Origin: an uncultured Clostridia bacterium
Lineage (GTDB): Bacteria; Bacillota; Clostridia; Oscillospirales; Oscillospiraceae
Direction of reading: 5' to 3'
DNA length: 13,132 nucleotides
Assembly (NCBI GenBank): GCA_945910975.1
Contig: CAMDZY010000031.1
Span: 1 to 13,132, forward strand
Both the position numbers and the translations under genes were made by a program. The notes beneath the pieces were generated by a model. It was not told the DNA's origin. It searched no databases and saw nothing but the letters and a program-made list of their open reading frames with translations. Positions 12,910 to 13,132 of this stretch are shown here, piece by piece (position 1 is the stretch's first letter; every line of letters starts with the position of its first letter).

Positions 12910-13132
12910 ATGAAGATTCGCATCAATAAGGATGTTGTGGAGTTTACCCCCGAGCACGCCGCCGAGGCTGCGGAGCTGGAAGCTCTTTGGATCAAGATGG
13001 GCAACTGCATCGGCGCAACCAAGTCCTTGCAGCCGATGGGCGTCTATATTCCATCCGAGAACAAGACCGCAGTCTTTCACATCGAGGGTCTGAGCCTTGC
13101 GGAGAAGAACGAGATCCCCGTCATCCGCGCGC
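12910..13132 (+). CDS. Unrecognised protein, 3' end beyond window
   Basis: An open frame from ATG at 12910 runs to the end of the window without a stop (74 codons). GGAGG (12897-12901), lying in the last codons of rubredoxin, is 8 nt before the ATG, and only 3 nt separate the rubredoxin stop from this start, so translation is probably coupled. The visible protein opens MKIRINKDVVEFTPEHAAEA, a Lys/acidic soluble start with helix-forming Ala/Glu runs, then GNCIGATKSLQPMGVYIPSE with one Cys, and no signal peptide or membrane segment. I do not recognise the family. Its place suggests a role in, or regulation with, peroxide defence, but this is inference. Confidence 0.75.
   Translation, partial: MKIRINKDVVEFTPEHAAEAAELEALWIKMGNCIGATKSLQPMGVYIPSENKTAVFHIEGLSLAEKNEIPVIRA

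Overview
The window is a stretch of low-to-mid GC Gram-positive chromosome, most likely a strictly anaerobic Clostridia member (an Oscillospiraceae-like gut organism is my inference). The reasons are the order rpsM-rpsK-rpsD-rpoA-rplQ with rpsD inside the alpha operon, strong AGGAGG ribosome binding sites, a T-box leader on a hisS-aspS operon, and a PerR / reverse rubrerythrin / rubredoxin oxidative-stress cluster typical of clostridia. It contains no tRNA, rRNA, CRISPR array, insertion sequence or phage gene that I can see.

Layout. (1) 1-2826, plus strand: the 3' part of the ribosomal protein alpha operon: rpsM (5' end cut off by the window), rpsK, rpsD, rpoA, rplQ, closed by a strong hairpin terminator that also faces the convergent gene beyond it. 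(2) 2886-5700, minus strand: one large lipoprotein (897 aa from the start I prefer) with a lipobox, two tandem ~205-residue repeats, a middle region, and a third copy of an EF-hand-like DxNxDG motif. It has its own extended -10 promoter and a leader with two perfect hairpins whose loops are complementary. (3) 5793-10380, minus strand: hisS-aspS-add (HisRS, AspRS, adenosine deaminase), preceded by a T-box leader and ended by a long hairpin with a T6 tail. (4) 10391-11562, minus strand: minD and a methylglyoxal-synthase-like gene in a tight pair just upstream of the T-box. (5) 11563-11755: a divergent promoter region. (6) 11756-13132, plus strand: perR, reverse rubrerythrin, a very short rubredoxin and the start of an unrecognised gene, apparently one operon driven by a perfect TTGACA-17-TATAAT promoter with a Fur/PerR-type box at its start point.

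Most interesting points. The T-box reads as aspartate-specific (specifier GAC, T-box UGGC matching a G discriminator base) although the first gene it controls is hisS. The MinD lacks the usual C-terminal membrane-targeting helix and has no minC or minE beside it. The adjacent MGS-fold protein has His where methylglyoxal synthases have the catalytic Asp (GGHQQ instead of GGDQQ) and a rewritten DPxN...H.PD region. The lipoprotein leader can form a predicted kissing-loop structure just in front of its ribosome binding site. The unknown gene after rubredoxin is translationally close to the peroxide-defence operon and is a candidate new member of it.

Several longest-possible open frames here start too early. 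I moved the starts of the lipoprotein, hisS, minD, perR and rubrerythrin inward, using ribosome binding sites, promoters and family N-termini.
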